Positions 20,078 to 30,275 of a stretch of DNA of 64,000 nucleotides are shown here, piece by piece. The DNA comes from Symbiodinium natans. Its lineage: Eukaryota; Sar; Dinophyceae; Suessiales; Symbiodiniaceae. Position 1 is the stretch's first letter. Each line of letters starts with the position of its first letter. The stretch covers positions 168,501-232,500 of the forward strand of contig CAJNDS010002282.1 in the NCBI GenBank assembly GCA_905221605.1. The letters are read 5' to 3'. Both the position numbers and the translations under genes were made by a program. Under the pieces are notes generated by a model. That model saw only the letters and a list, made by a program, of their open reading frames with translations, was not told where the DNA came from and ran no database searches.

Positions 20078-20575
20078 TCGAAACCCTGAACCCTAAACCT
20101 TCGGGTTTGGGGTTTTGGGTTTTGGGACTCCGGCATCACCACCGCCCTAAACCCTAAACCCTAAACCTAAACCCTGAACCCTGAACCCTAAACCCCCGCC
20201 CCCGCGCTTTTCACGTCACGCGGACGCTCTGCAGCCCGCCGTAGTCGTCGAAGGCCTCACCCAGGGGCGCCCAGGCCACCTCCAAGAATTGGGGGTTTAG
20301 GGTTTAGGGTTTCGGGTTTAATGCTTAGGGTTTCGGGTTTAGGGTTTAGGGTTTCGGGTTTAGGGCTTTGGGTTTCTCATGTTTCGGGCGGGAAGAGATC
20401 AGGAGAAGGTTGAAGGTTTTGGCCGCCACGGCTACACAAGATGCTTACAAGTCGGGCTTAGATTTAAGTCTTTAAGGCCCCCCTTTTAGGGTTTAGGGTT
20501 TAGGGTTTAGGGTTTAGGGTTTGGGGTTTGGGGTTGAGGGTTTAGGGTTTAGGGTTTAGGGTTCTAATCCGCAAA
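20078..20575. repeat. Telomere-type tracts, mixed orientation
   Basis: CCCTAAA-type units at 20084-20194, TTTAGGG and TTTCGGG variants at 20287-20375, and TTTAGGG with TTTGGGG variants at 20487-20563. They surround a short coding-like island (20211-20279). Confidence 0.85.
20211..20279 (-). CDS. Possible terminal exon, function unknown
   Basis: On the minus strand an AG acceptor (TTGGAG) is followed by 22 open codons, VAWAPLGEAFDDYGGLQS then VRVT, and TGA at 20213-20211. The base composition and residue pattern are protein-like and differ from the surrounding telomere-type sequence. It would be the last exon of a minus-strand gene; upstream exons were not identified. Confidence 0.3.
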   Translation of the reverse strand: MAWAPLGEAFDDYGGLQSVRVT

Positions 20576-20615
20576 CTGTCTTCATGCCATGGTTTAGGGT
20601 TAAGGGGTGTAGGGT

Positions 20616-20650
20616 CTACTTGGAGGTTCATGGTACTTATGAACCAAGGA
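20616..20650. mobile_element. Left half of a small inverted-repeat element split by element 2
   Basis: 20616-20638 is a perfect 23-bp inverted match to 30704-30726 (core CTTGGAGGTTCATGGTAC). Element 2 inserted between them, duplicating AAGGA. Removing element 2 leaves a MITE-like unit of about 180 bp. Related copies are at 49022-49132, and diverged single ends at about 38330-38350 and 54400-54418. Confidence 0.75.
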
Positions 20651-20953
20651 AAATGAATCAAGACCGCACTCAACCCTACCTTTTTGTCAGGGCTTGACGC
20701 TCAGAATCCTTGAGCCAAATATGTTATTCGGCGTTTTGACTTGAGCTACTTCAAGCAGCTATCTGCACATAACTTCTTCCTATGTTTTCCTACCAGGTCC
20801 ACTGCGCATGCTGCACTGTACATGTCACGCATGGAGTGTGCCTGTTGAAGTTGAGGGTCACCCCCATCTGCGGGCAGCAAGGCCTCATTCAGCAGATGGA
20901 GGTATCTGAACTAGTCTAAGCTAAAGTGCAGATTTGCCCATATACCTTCTTCT
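20651..20953 (-). repeat. 3' LTR of element 2
   Basis: 303 bp matching 30275-30577 at 298 positions. The ends are not TG...CA; the boundaries are fixed by where the two copies diverge and by the AAGGA duplication directly outside. Confidence 0.9.
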
Positions 20954-20963
20954 CCCCCTTCGC
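20954..20963 (-). promoter_or_regulatory. Polypurine tract of element 2
   Basis: Directly inside the 3' LTR the minus strand reads GCGAAGGGGG. This is the expected position and composition for the plus-strand primer. Confidence 0.6.
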
Positions 20964-21070
20964 ACGACACGCATGCCTAACCCCTAATTAGATTCACCAG
21001 TGCTGAGCAGCAGGGCTTCTGGACTGGTGGAGGTGTTTGTACCTCAGGCATATGGCAGGTTCATGTGCGT

Positions 21071-21364
21071 TCAGCTCTCCATTCGGAGGAGCTTCAAAGC
21101 TGCAGGGAACTTGGCAGGAGGAAGTGCTTTGGTGAAAACGTCCGCCTCTTGAAGTTCAGTGTTGATGCACTGAAGCCGGATTAACGGATCTGACTCAAAG
21201 ACTTCGTAGAGCGAAGACAAGTTCACTCTATGAGTCTTGCTGACGTGTCGCAACTTGGGCGAGTACCCGGCATGGACGATTTGGATGACAGCACTATTGT
21301 CTTGATGGCATACCAGCTTAGCTTCCTTCCCAGTGAGAGTTTCCAGGAACTCTTGAGCTGGCAA
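21071..21364 (-). CDS. RNase H C-terminal part, element 2
   Basis: The frame carries LVCHQDNSAVIQIVHAG (RNase H catalytic Asp region) and ends with QEADVFTKALPPAKF, the usual end of copia RNase H. It should continue from the RT frame (EIISL...FGEALPAQEFLE), but a single-base change near 21375-21385 puts it in another frame. Confidence 0.8.
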   Translation of the reverse strand: MPAQEFLETLTGKEAKLVCHQDNSAVIQIVHAGYSPKLRHVSKTHRVNLSSLYEVFESDPLIRLQCINTELQEADVFTKALPPAKFPAALKLLRMES

Positions 21365-23300
21365 GGCTTCGCCAAATACCAGAACTTAGCGAGATGATTT
21401 CTGCCTCTGTGGTGCTCCTGGATGTGGCTGTTTGCTTTTTGCTGCTCCAAGCCAAAGGCCAGTAGGTGTTTTCTCCCTCTAGGCATAAGATCATGCCGCT
21501 GGTGGATTGAGCGTGGTCAACGTCGCCTGAGTGATCTGCATCGGTGTAAAGACTCAAGCGCAAATCTTCAAAGGCGTCTCCCATTTTGTGAACAACCGAC
21601 AGGTTTGGGGTACCTTTCAGGTATGACATCAGCCTGTGCAACTTTTTATCGTCCGCGACGGACCATCGCGTTATGCGGCGCGTCAAGTCAGATATCCCTT
21701 TCATTAAGTCAGGACGCGATAGTCTTGCTAACCAAAGTGTTTTCATTAACACTCTGGACGCTTCTGAGGCCAAAGCTCCTTTGCTTTCCCAATCTGACGC
21801 GAGGATAGAGCCATCTGGAACAAAAGGTGTGCTGGCAGGTTTGAGAGGACGCTTTGACAAATCTTCGTACAGTCTGCATGCGTTGGCACAGTAGTCAGAC
21901 ATGTCATAGCGCATCGTTGTACCTAACTGGTTTCTCTCAATCAGGTGCTTTCTGCCTAACACTCTGTCCACAGGAGACGGCGGTTCTATCTCAAGGTGGG
22001 ATTGGACTTCAGCCCAGAATGCATCACGCGCACATGCGGGACCGCTTAGCACAATATCATCTACGTACAAGGTGAGTAAGAGGCCGGTTTTCTTGAAGAA
22101 GTAAGAGGACTGAAAGAGCGAGGAGTGCTCTCCTCCAAGCGCTTCTACCACCTGTTTAAACCTCTTGTCCCAATGAAAGCCGGACTCTGGGTGGCCATAC
22201 AACGATTTCCACAACCTAACGCAGGGCCTTTGCAGATGACGATACTCTGGCGGGGTTAATTCCCAAGGTAGCTCCACCCAAGTCGGGACTCTGGTATTAA
22301 GGTCTGATTGGGTGTAAGCCTTGACAACATCCGACTGAGTCGTTTTGTGCCCTTTTGCCGCCCCGTACGCCAAGTTGAAGTTGATTCCAGTTATGCTTGT
22401 TGGGTTAACCTTGAGTTCCTGGAGGATAGCAAGGTTATTGGCTTCATCCCTTATGTCGTCTCCTCTAAAGACTATTCTGGTTTTGAGGTTTCTGAGCTCT
22501 GGGATTTCGTAATGCTTGATGCTCAGGATTGTCATTAAACGGCCCACATTAATGGGTTCTTTTCTTGCCATGAGGTCCTTTCTTGAAACCATTTCAGCGT
22601 AATTCCAAGTGCCATTTGCAATTAACCCTCGAGCTTCGCCGTCTATGCACTCCTGAGCTCCTGCATGCTTGTGCCAATCCTTGCCATCAATCAGGCGGTG
22701 AATCCCGGCAAAGATGGAATCAGACTGAACACGCGGTGAGTGAGGTTCAGGAACGAAAGGCCTGACAGGCATCGCTGCAATCTCTGCTGCAACCTTGGAA
22801 TACAAGCTGCTGATCATTGGCTTTGGATAGAAGGCTGTGCTGCTGGTTTTTCCACCTTCTACCCTACTATGTTGGAAGCCTGATGCATGCTGGCACCTTT
22901 TTGCATCCAGATTTTGAGCTAGTTCCCAACACGACGGAATGATGCGCCAGGGTTTAAGGTGGGGAATGCCATTCTTGTCGCACAAGCCATGCGCGCAGCC
23001 ATCGGTTCTTGCTTCATACAAGTTGTGTCGCTTGATGAAAGCGATCAACTCTGGCAACGCCCAACCAGCTGCATTCTTTGGCCATTCGAAGGCAACATGG
23101 CCCCCTTGACTCAACACTACCTCAGCGACAGCTATAAAGTTCCTAAGTATCCTTCTGGAACGGGCCCTTTGCCTTTTCAGTTTGGCCTTGAACCTTTCTC
23201 CCAACTTGTGCTTGTTCATTGTTTGCCAGTTGCTCCAAGGGCTGCATGGGATTGAGCCCCACAAGTCACATCCAGGAAACAGCTGAACAAGCTTTTTCAA
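21318..23300 (-). CDS. Reverse transcriptase and RNase H, element 2
   Basis: The frame begins with a spacer (FPGCDLWGSIPCSPWSNWQ and VAFEWPKNAAGW). It continues with copia RT motifs TRIVFRGDDIRDEANNLA, QSDVVKAYTQSD (first Asp), CVRLWKSLYGHPESGFHWD and LLTLYVDDIVLSG (YVDD), then RLSRPDLMKGISDL. RNase H follows with SLYTDADHSGDVD (Asp) and SRSTTEAEIISLSS (Glu). The last 15 or so residues are out of frame because of the lesion near 21380; the true end is in the neighbouring frame to 21071. Apart from this, the catalytic residues are all present. Confidence 0.88.
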   Translation of the reverse strand: MKKLVQLFPGCDLWGSIPCSPWSNWQTMNKHKLGERFKAKLKRQRARSRRILRNFIAVAEVVLSQGGHVAFEWPKNAAGWALPELIAFIKRHNLYEARTDGCAHGLCDKNGIPHLKPWRIIPSCWELAQNLDAKRCQHASGFQHSRVEGGKTSSTAFYPKPMISSLYSKVAAEIAAMPVRPFVPEPHSPRVQSDSIFAGIHRLIDGKDWHKHAGAQECIDGEARGLIANGTWNYAEMVSRKDLMARKEPINVGRLMTILSIKHYEIPELRNLKTRIVFRGDDIRDEANNLAILQELKVNPTSITGINFNLAYGAAKGHKTTQSDVVKAYTQSDLNTRVPTWVELPWELTPPEYRHLQRPCVRLWKSLYGHPESGFHWDKRFKQVVEALGGEHSSLFQSSYFFKKTGLLLTLYVDDIVLSGPACARDAFWAEVQSHLEIEPPSPVDRVLGRKHLIERNQLGTTMRYDMSDYCANACRLYEDLSKRPLKPASTPFVPDGSILASDWESKGALASEASRVLMKTLWLARLSRPDLMKGISDLTRRITRWSVADDKKLHRLMSYLKGTPNLSVVHKMGDAFEDLRLSLYTDADHSGDVDHAQSTSGMILCLEGENTYWPLAWSSKKQTATSRSTTEAEIISLSSGIWRSLASSRVPGNSHWEGS

Positions 23301-23850
23301 TGATCTTCAACGTTTGAGTTCTTTTCAGTGAGACGAAAGTGGTTGATTCCGAATTCTTCGTTGACTTGGCCCAAAGTAGAATTCTCATCGCAGCAGAATT
23401 CGAACATTGTTTCGCTACCAACTTGCCGGAGGAGATGGTTGCGATACGGCAATCCCTGCGGCACTTGCTTGGCAGCCTCACTGGCTTCTGCAATCATGGC
23501 CTTGCAAGTTGGATGCATTGTCTCGATGTCTTGAAGGATTGACGCCACTGCTGCAGCCCCAGGTGATCTTCTCAACTGCTCCGAAGCGTTTGCTTTCATG
23601 GTGTCTAACTCTGCCTGGGCAATGTCAACCTTACTTTTAGGGAAAAACCAAGTGGCGCCGACCCAACTTTTCGAAGAGATTCTTCTATTTGGGCTTTTGT
23701 CATGCCAACCGTCTTTGAATGTTGACGCGCGGCCTCTGCATTTCCACACGGTTTCCCTCGCTGAAGAAACGATGTCGGACGGGAATGGACAGGATCGTCC
23801 CACAGGGGTGTACAAACGCTTGCGCGGTTTGACGCGCACACGTTTCCAAG
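23297..23850 (-). CDS. Linker between integrase and RT, element 2 (frameshifted)
   Basis: Parts of two minus frames look meaningful: RVKPRKRLYTPVG then, after a shift, DDPVHSRPTSF, and again in the first frame FKDGWHDKSPNRRISSKSWV and ATWFFPKSKVDIAQAELDTM. The region lies between integrase and RT, where copia elements have a variable spacer. At least two small indels are needed for one frame. Function unknown. Confidence 0.5.
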
Positions 23851-24495
23851 CTATCTTATCCTTATCAAACTCCCAGTATGCTGGGAAGTGGTTCCTGGGC
23901 AGCTAAAGGCCTCTATGGAAACTCTTCCGGCTGCACCTGGCACTGGCGGATCTGGAACGTCTGGCGGGACTGATGGTGGAGGCTCAAAAGACGGAGCTGA
24001 CGGGTCAGAAGGTTTTGCCCTCTCTTTGTCCCTAGCTGCTTTTGCTAAAGCCTCGTCCTCAAGTAACTTTCGGAAACGTTCGTGGCACGCATCTGAATGT
24101 TTTACCCCTTCGGCTATTCTGTCACAACCCTTGCACCCGACAGTTGTCCCAAACTTAAGTGCTCTGTCCAAGGTAACATACGTACGCCTAACTCGAGGCT
24201 TTGCCTCAGGGGCACCCTTTTCGAAAGGCAAAGCTTCCCTAGATTCAATCGCTTTCAAATCTGCGGTTGGCAAAGGAAAGATGAAAGTCTCAGGGGCCAC
24301 CATTTCTGTTGCATGAACCTGAATTGGCCTACCGCAACCTTTCGCATCTGTCCTCAACGCTTCATAATCCAACACCAAGTGCACTCCTCTGAACTTGAAT
24401 CCTGAATCCATGCGCCAACCACAAAATATGCCTGGAAGCGCTCTCGACTGAAACGCAGGAAGCTCTTTGTGGTGAGGTGGCTTGTAGTACACCAA
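23851..24495 (-). CDS. Integrase C-terminal region, element 2
   Basis: The frame opens with LVYYKPPHHKELPAFQSRAL and PGIFCGWRMDSGFKFRGVHL, typical of the post-catalytic part of copia integrases (the G-x-x-x-G-W surface-attachment style segment). A Cys pair (VGCKGCDRIAEGVKHSDAC) and a Pro/Ser-rich tail follow. It should join the catalytic part (ending TKPLMEG) in a different frame. The break lies near 24530 in a run of three G, where one more G would restore it. Confidence 0.6.
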   Translation of the reverse strand: MVYYKPPHHKELPAFQSRALPGIFCGWRMDSGFKFRGVHLVLDYEALRTDAKGCGRPIQVHATEMVAPETFIFPLPTADLKAIESREALPFEKGAPEAKPRVRRTYVTLDRALKFGTTVGCKGCDRIAEGVKHSDACHERFRKLLEDEALAKAARDKERAKPSDPSAPSFEPPPSVPPDVPDPPVPGAAGRVSIEAFSCPGTTSQHTGSLIRIR

Positions 24496-24500
24496 CGCGC

Positions 24501-25106
24501 CTAGAGGACTTCTGTGTCCATCGAAGGCATTCCCTCCATTAGCGGCTTCGTAGCATGTCTTGCCCTCTTTAAAGGCACGGTTTCAGGAGTATCGTTAGCG
24601 TGCACAGGTACGGGATTTGTGAAGGACCTGGCGACACAGAAGTATTCTATCGCACGAGGCCACAGGGCATGAGGAAACCCTGCTGCTACCTGCGCTGCTC
24701 TAGTTCCTTCCTTAATGCTTCTAATCAACCTTTCTAGTTGAGCATTATGGAATGGGTCATTGGGGATACCTGGTTCTGGTAGCCACCCTAGGAACTTCAC
24801 AGCTTCAGTGAGCTCGTGAGCGCAATCGGATTTCACTGCACATAATGCTCTGCCATGCGCTCTTGTACCTCCAAACTTCTGCAACGCTGCGATGTTGTTG
24901 TCGGTAGTCCTCGATGTTTGTGAGAATGCTGACACACATCCGCTGTATTCATCATACGCAATGAGGCAAGCCTGTTCACCTTCCGACCCTTTGGTCAAAT
25001 CTTGCCCTAGGACGATACGATCAACCCTCAGCCTATGCCCGAAATGCAACGGTGGAGTTTCTTCGGGGTCTTCTTCAATCTTAGCCCTATGGACTCTGCC
25101 AGCCAT
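24501..25106 (-). CDS. Integrase catalytic domain, element 2
   Basis: The frame shows RLRVDRIVLGQDLTKGSEGE (first Asp region), ALCAVKSDCAHELTEAVKFL (second Asp) and DPFHNAQLERLIRSIKEG (Glu), the DDE order of retroelement integrases. The zinc-binding segment just upstream (HQMTHFP followed by CSIC) is cut by a one-base change in a run of six A at about 25138-25143, where one A fewer would join protease and integrase frames. The C-terminal dozen residues are out of frame. Confidence 0.75.
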   Translation of the reverse strand: MAGRVHRAKIEEDPEETPPLHFGHRLRVDRIVLGQDLTKGSEGEQACLIAYDEYSGCVSAFSQTSRTTDNNIAALQKFGGTRAHGRALCAVKSDCAHELTEAVKFLGWLPEPGIPNDPFHNAQLERLIRSIKEGTRAAQVAAGFPHALWPRAIEYFCVARSFTNPVPVHANDTPETVPLKRARHATKPLMEGMPSMDTEVL

Positions 25107-25116
25107 TTTGGCACGT

Positions 25117-26344
25117 CTACAGATGCTGCAGTACCTGTTTTTTGGGAAAATGCGTCATCTGATGGCTTAGGGTTTTTGACTCTGCGATTAGCCTTTCGCG
25201 AAGACTTGGTGTCCACTCCTCACTGTCATCGCTGTCTATTGGGGCATCTGCAGTGGCTACTGGGGCATCACACATGGACAGTTCATCATCTGTCCCAAAG
25301 TTGGGCAACGACCGGTCCGGTTTTAGCCGTAGACCTTCTGGACGTAGGGCTGCTGGGCCTCTTGGGTCCTTTGGGTCTTCCGGTCTGGCTGCTTCCTTTG
25401 TGATGTGACGTCGTCGGATGTGCTTCGGATCCGAGGAAGAAGATGAAGGTTCAGGAGGCTTTGGAGGAACTTCATCTATCACAAGGCTTCTCAGCGGATC
25501 ATGCTCTGCAGGCGCTGTGCCTTTAGAGGAGCTTCCTGGCGATGGGGCAGCTGGGAAGCCTCCGCACGTAACTCTTTCCCGGATGATTGGAACATTCTCT
25601 ACAACTCTGTCTACCGGTATCTTTGCTGAGGCTGGGCAATACAAAGTCATATCCCCAATCCTATCCGGCTTGACAAAGTAAGGCAGCTCGTCTGGCATCC
25701 AAACAAACGGTTTACGATGTTGGTTGACTTGGATACCTAATGACACTGCCGGCGGGCATTGGTTCAGCGAGTAGAAGTAGTTCTCTCCTAGGAAATTGCC
25801 TTTCATGCGAACGGCCTTTGTACCTGAGCGCGGGCCACCACCTGTGGAAAACCTAAGCTTCTCCGGAGCATCGGCGAAATGCGAATGCACTTCCTCAGGC
25901 AAATCCCTTTTTGCAATTAGGTTTCTACCTGCGCCACTATCGACAAGGAACTCCATGTCAAAAGTCGTTCCATCACTGCCCACAACGGGACTGGATAACG
26001 CATTGTTTGAAGAACACGGGTCCAACATAGCCATGGCCGTCATCACTGTTGTGAAAACCTTTTGCAAGGGACTACCTTTGAAAACGGTATTCCTTCTGAG
26101 GTTGCGGCTTGCTCGGTCCAACTCCTTTCGGATCAAAGTCTTCAGTCGTGGCTGGGCTCTTGGCAAATCATCTTTCACCTTCCCATCCTGCGCTGGGCTA
26201 CATTTCCCATCTTGGGCAGCGTGGCCTCCTTCTGGGATGGATGCCTCTGAGGTTGGGATGGCAGACGCAAAAGCCGCCCCTGCTAGAACTGACGCAGCGC
26301 CGGCTGCCGAACTTTTAAGCTTTCTTGGCTTTGGACCTTTGTAC
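25117..26344 (-). CDS. Protease and start of integrase, element 2
   Basis: After the inverted block the minus frame resumes with MYKGPKPRKLKSSAAGAASV and then an aspartic protease with MEFLVDSGAGRNLIAKRDL (DSG active site), GTKAVRMKGNFL and SLGIQVNQHRKPFVWMPDEL. A Pro/Ser-rich linker leads to the integrase zinc-binding start (TLSHQMTHFPK), where the A6 frameshift ends the frame. It is in the same reading phase as the gag frame on the far side of the inverted block. Confidence 0.75.
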
Positions 26345-27273
26345 ATGTTTTTAGCGTGGATCAGTTTGGCCCAGAGTTCCCATGATATGCACGACTTCGC
26401 AAATTCTGGGAATTTCCCGCTGCTCGACCGTATCCTAGGCCATAGACTTCTTGAACTCTGCAAGGGTACCCGCTTTAGTCTGGATTTTCAAGCGCTACAG
26501 GAAGGCGCCCAGAAGATCGGCAAGCAACCCAAGGGTAGATTGCTGTTGTGGCACGTGTTCCCAAGGTTCAAGATGGATAAGGATAAGGATACCGCGCTAA
26601 CGCAACATCATCTCCTCTCTCTAGTCCTTCATGGCAATGATGTCAAAGCACTTGAGGAGTTTCGCCAGCGGTTCAACTATATATGGGAAGCCTTAGAGAT
26701 CTCTGAAAGGCCCACTGAGGCAAGCATAAGGTCTCTACTCTTTGAACAGCTCAAAGCGCACCCAAAAATGCAGCTCCACATCGATCGCTTCCGCAATGCG
26801 TCCACGCATTCCAATAGAAGAACTTGGAGGTGGTTATATGCTAAGATGTGCGATGTGATCGAGATAAGCCAGCTTGAAGACAACGCTGACGCCATCGACA
26901 AGGCATTGCGACCAAAGGGACACGCCAACGCCAATCCGGCACCAAAGTCGGGCGAAGGAGCAAAAACCAAGAAGGAAAAGGCGAAGGAGAGTAGGGACAA
27001 AGAAGAAAAGGAGAAAAAGGAAAAGGAGAAGAAGGAGAAGAAGAAGGAGAAGGAAAAGGCCAAGAAAGAGAGGAAGAAAGCCGAGCAACAAGCTCAACAG
27101 GAAGCAGGAGCAACCGCCGCTGCAGCACCGTCAAAGGGTAAGGGGAAAGGCAATGGCAAGTCCCCGCGAACTCCCAAAACAAAGGATGAAAAAGCAAAGT
27201 TGCCTTGTATGCCCTTTGCCTACGACGCGTGCACTGCTGGTGACAAGTGCGAGTACAGCCACGACAAGGACAT
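26345..27273 (+). CDS. Inverted gag segment with capsid-like and zinc-finger parts, element 2
   Basis: This 929-bp block is coding on the plus strand although the element is on the minus strand. It reads a helical gag core (FPLLDRILGHRLLEL, GKQPKGRLLLWHVFPRFKMD, EISERPTEASIRSLLFEQLK), a long Lys/Glu coiled segment and a CCCH-type finger, CMPFAYDACTAGDKCEYSH. The ends are ATGT (26345-26348) and ACAT (27270-27273), a 4-bp inverted repeat. Turning the block round would place GDESK before its first Met and KGPKPRKLK after its last codon with the reading frame kept on both sides. The larger plus-strand ORF that starts at 25796 is an accident of the junction; only 26345-27273 is meaningful on this strand. 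Confidence 0.8.
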
Positions 27274-30060
27274 CTTGGATTCATCCCCTTTTGCGAGCTT
27301 GGTGATGGCACTGAAGACTGCATTGCGAAAACCCCTGGCCTCTGCAGCATTCTTAGGGATCGCCGGAATCTTCAAGGTATCATAACCCTTTATCCTTATT
27401 AGCTTCTTTTCTTTCTTGTAAGGGTCTCCTTCTGAATCCGAAGATGAACTGCTGGATGAGCTGCTTGACCCAATCCCTTTTTCGTCATCCCTGCCACCCC
27501 CTTTATTGCCGCTATCGCTACTGTTGCTAGAGCTTGATGACCCTGGATCCCCTCCAATCAAATCCAACGAACCACTTCCCCTTGACTTCTGGCTAGCGCC
27601 CTTGACCTTTCCCATTCGCGCGCCGGCAGGAGACAGGGCAGCGAGGCCTCCGCTCCCACCTGCCGCAGAAAGCGACTGCAGGGCTGCGCTTAAGGATTGA
27701 ACTTGTTGGGTCAAGCTTTGAAGCTGAAGTTGAATTTGGGAATCCGTGCGGCTAGGCGGTGTGTATATCGGGACAGGATGCTCTTCGGGGATATTTGGGA
27801 ATTGCAACCTAGGTACCTGAGACTCGGAACCCAAACCCAGAACAAAATGTTCTGAAGGAGACCTTGTTGATCTATCCTCGGGCTTATTGGTGTTCATGTT
27901 GGGAGAGGCACCTGTTGCTTGCTCGGACTTTGGTCCGCTAACGTTGACTGTCCGAGCGGGGTCCGTACCATTATCAGTCTCTTGCTCAAGGGCTTCAATG
28001 GTTCTCCTTTGGCCTCCAAGTTCTACTAGGAGCTCCCTTTCTAGCTCTTGCTTAGCTTTGAGGAATGCCTGCTCCATCTCTTGAACCCTGAGGTCAGCGG
28101 CTGCTTGAATCTTTTGAATTTCTTCATGAGCCTGCGCGACTACCAACCTTGGATGTTCATCCCTTTGCCTTATAGCGCGGGCTATCTCTTGGGCTGCTTG
28201 GCCTCTGGCTTGAGCTACCTCTTGGGCTGCTTGGCCTCTGGCTTGGGCTACCTCTTGGGTTGCTTGACCTACAATGCTTTCGGCTTGACCTCTAGCCTGC
28301 ACGACTTCTTGGGAAGCTTGCTGAACTAGACATTCGGCTTGGTCCCTTGTTTGGAGGACTTCTAGCCTGGCTTGCTCAAGGGCTTGATGGGCTTGGGCCG
28401 TTACATTTGAGGTTTCCTGGCGGGCAGCGAGTGCCTCTGAAACCAGCAAAGGATCAGTAGTCACATTCAAAACCTGGGTATGATGCAACGCAGCTTGATT
28501 GAGCACAAAGGTGTTGGAACCCTCCGGACCTACATAACTCGACTCCGCACCCGAAGCCGAACCTGAACTTAGGGGCAGCGAGGCCACAAGAGTGCGAGAT
28601 GTCGCTAGGGTGCTTGGGGCAAGGGTTTGAGCAGGCGGAGAAGAGGCTGTATCAGTGCTTGGAGAACCTATGAAGCTACTAAGCTGTTGAGGCGAGGCTT
28701 GCAGGGAGTCGGGGCTCAGTCTCACGGCTGATGCGGGAACCAAAGCTCCTGACACCGAACCTCCGGATGAGCTGTTATCCACTGTATCCCCACTTCTGCT
28801 TGATCTGCTACGTGCCTCAAAATCCGACAATCCCTTAACGCACTGTTGATAGTCCACGTTTCTCAACTCAGCGATCTGTTCGCCTGCCTCCGCGAGGCTG
28901 CAGCACCAAGGTAGCCAAGATGGACCCCACGAACGCCCAGGAATCCAAACGTTGATGGTTTGGCCTCCTTGAGAGGCAACCTCCTCCAGGATCTCAACGG
29001 TGTCGTCCACCACCAGCCAATCGCTCGTGCTCCCTGTTAGAGCCCTTAGCAACGCCGCCTTACCGAGCGTCCCTGTTCGATGAGGCACCGTGGCAATGAG
29101 GTGAATGACAGAGTGAAGCTGAGGCGAGCTGTTGCAAGACTTCAGCAAATTCGCAATGAGATCAGCGCTCTCGACCTTCGAAACAACCAATATACGGTCC
29201 GCCGGATGCAATCTGAGTGCTTCCTGCAACACGCGAATGTTATCCAAAGGAATGGGCTGTCCTTGCTTGATGCGGCGACCGTTGCAATAGTTGAGCACAA
29301 AGTTAAAGTCTACCGCAAGACGGCGGCCTGATGGCCTTGCAAGCTTCTCCACTCCGCCTGTAAAGAGAGTGTACTCGCCCTCCGTCTCCGAATAGAAGTA
29401 AATTCCAAAATTCGAAGGGATGGATGCAAACACTTGCCTCAACGGCTGAGGTGGAGGAACAAGCCTTCTCACGCAAGAGCTGCTGGAAGAAAGCTCCTCA
29501 CGCCCAATAGGACTGCGCGACCTCACTTCCAAAGAAGATTTTGGCCTTGGCCGAGCTTTGGGAGGGGTTCTGACACTCGATGCAATAGCAGAGTTCGATG
29601 GCCTGAGCGGCTGCACCGGCTCGGATGGTATCGCAAAAGAATCGTCCTCAACCAAAATAGGCTCCTCAAGAAAAGATCGCGCGGCTGGGTCCCCAGCGCT
29701 AACTTCTTCCAAATCCGATGAGATTTCCGGCCCTGCAACGGATGATGAAGGCTCGACTGAGTTAACCAAAGGAGCTGGGTCTTCAACCTCTACCTCCAAA
29801 AGGCCAAAAGCGTCGAGGATCTCCGCCGTGCGAAAAGTAAACCCCAATTCTTCAAGAAGAAAAGACCTGTAGTCCAGCTCCCCGTTGTTGATCCTGCGTT
29901 GGACTTGTTGCGCCCACTCCTGCAATTGCTCAATTGCCCGCTTTCCACCCCTTCTGATTACTCTGGCCTCCTTGAGGCTGTTGAATACCAGGGTGTGTAC
30001 TCCACGGGGGCAGTGTTTACTGCTTTCAAGAATCGAGTCTATGGTTGCAACGTTCGCGTC
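27274..30060 (-). CDS. Gag N-terminal region, element 2
   Basis: The frame is open from about 30060 (no ATG seen; the region starts LVFNSLKEARVIRRGGKRAI) to the inversion point. It holds a globular domain at about 29400-28900 with RLAVDFNFVLNYCNGRR and STSDWLVVDDTVEILEEV. The spacing of the acidic motifs suggests a HAD-like fold, which is inference. A Ser-rich linker, an Ala/Gln/Glu coiled coil with 11-residue repeats (QEVAQARGQAA) and a basic Ser-rich region then lead to LKIPAIPKNAAEARGFRNAV and LAKGDESK, the usual start of the gag core. Residues beyond 27274 in this frame belong to the inverted block and are meaningless. Confidence 0.7.
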
Positions 30061-30261
30061 GGATCAAACAGCTTCTGTCGGACCAAATCGCAGGCCAACG
30101 ATGATACAACAAAAGCGAGAAGATCCAATGATGATTTGCCGGAAGGGTTTAATGCCAAAGGTCGGTGCCAAGGATTCGCAGGCCAAATATCTTGGGAGCA
30201 AAATAGGCCACCAAAGAGGCAATACCCCAATCAAAGCACGTAACTCGCGGAAGAGTCTATA

Positions 30262-30275
30262 CGGGCTGATAACCA
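30262..30275 (-). promoter_or_regulatory. Primer-binding-like site of element 2
   Basis: At the inner edge of the 5' LTR the minus strand reads TGGTTATCAGCCCG, where the first T is the last LTR base. It resembles the copia primer site TGGTATCAGAGC with one extra base and starts with TGG as expected. Confidence 0.5.

Noticed and set aside
25796-26344. N-terminal part of a plus-strand 529-codon ORF
   Set aside because: It is antisense to the protease region. Only 26345-27273 of that ORF is meaningful, as the inverted gag block.
26677-27350. Minus-strand Leu/Phe/Ser-rich ORFs
   Set aside because: Antisense of the Lys/Glu-rich gag segment in the inverted block.
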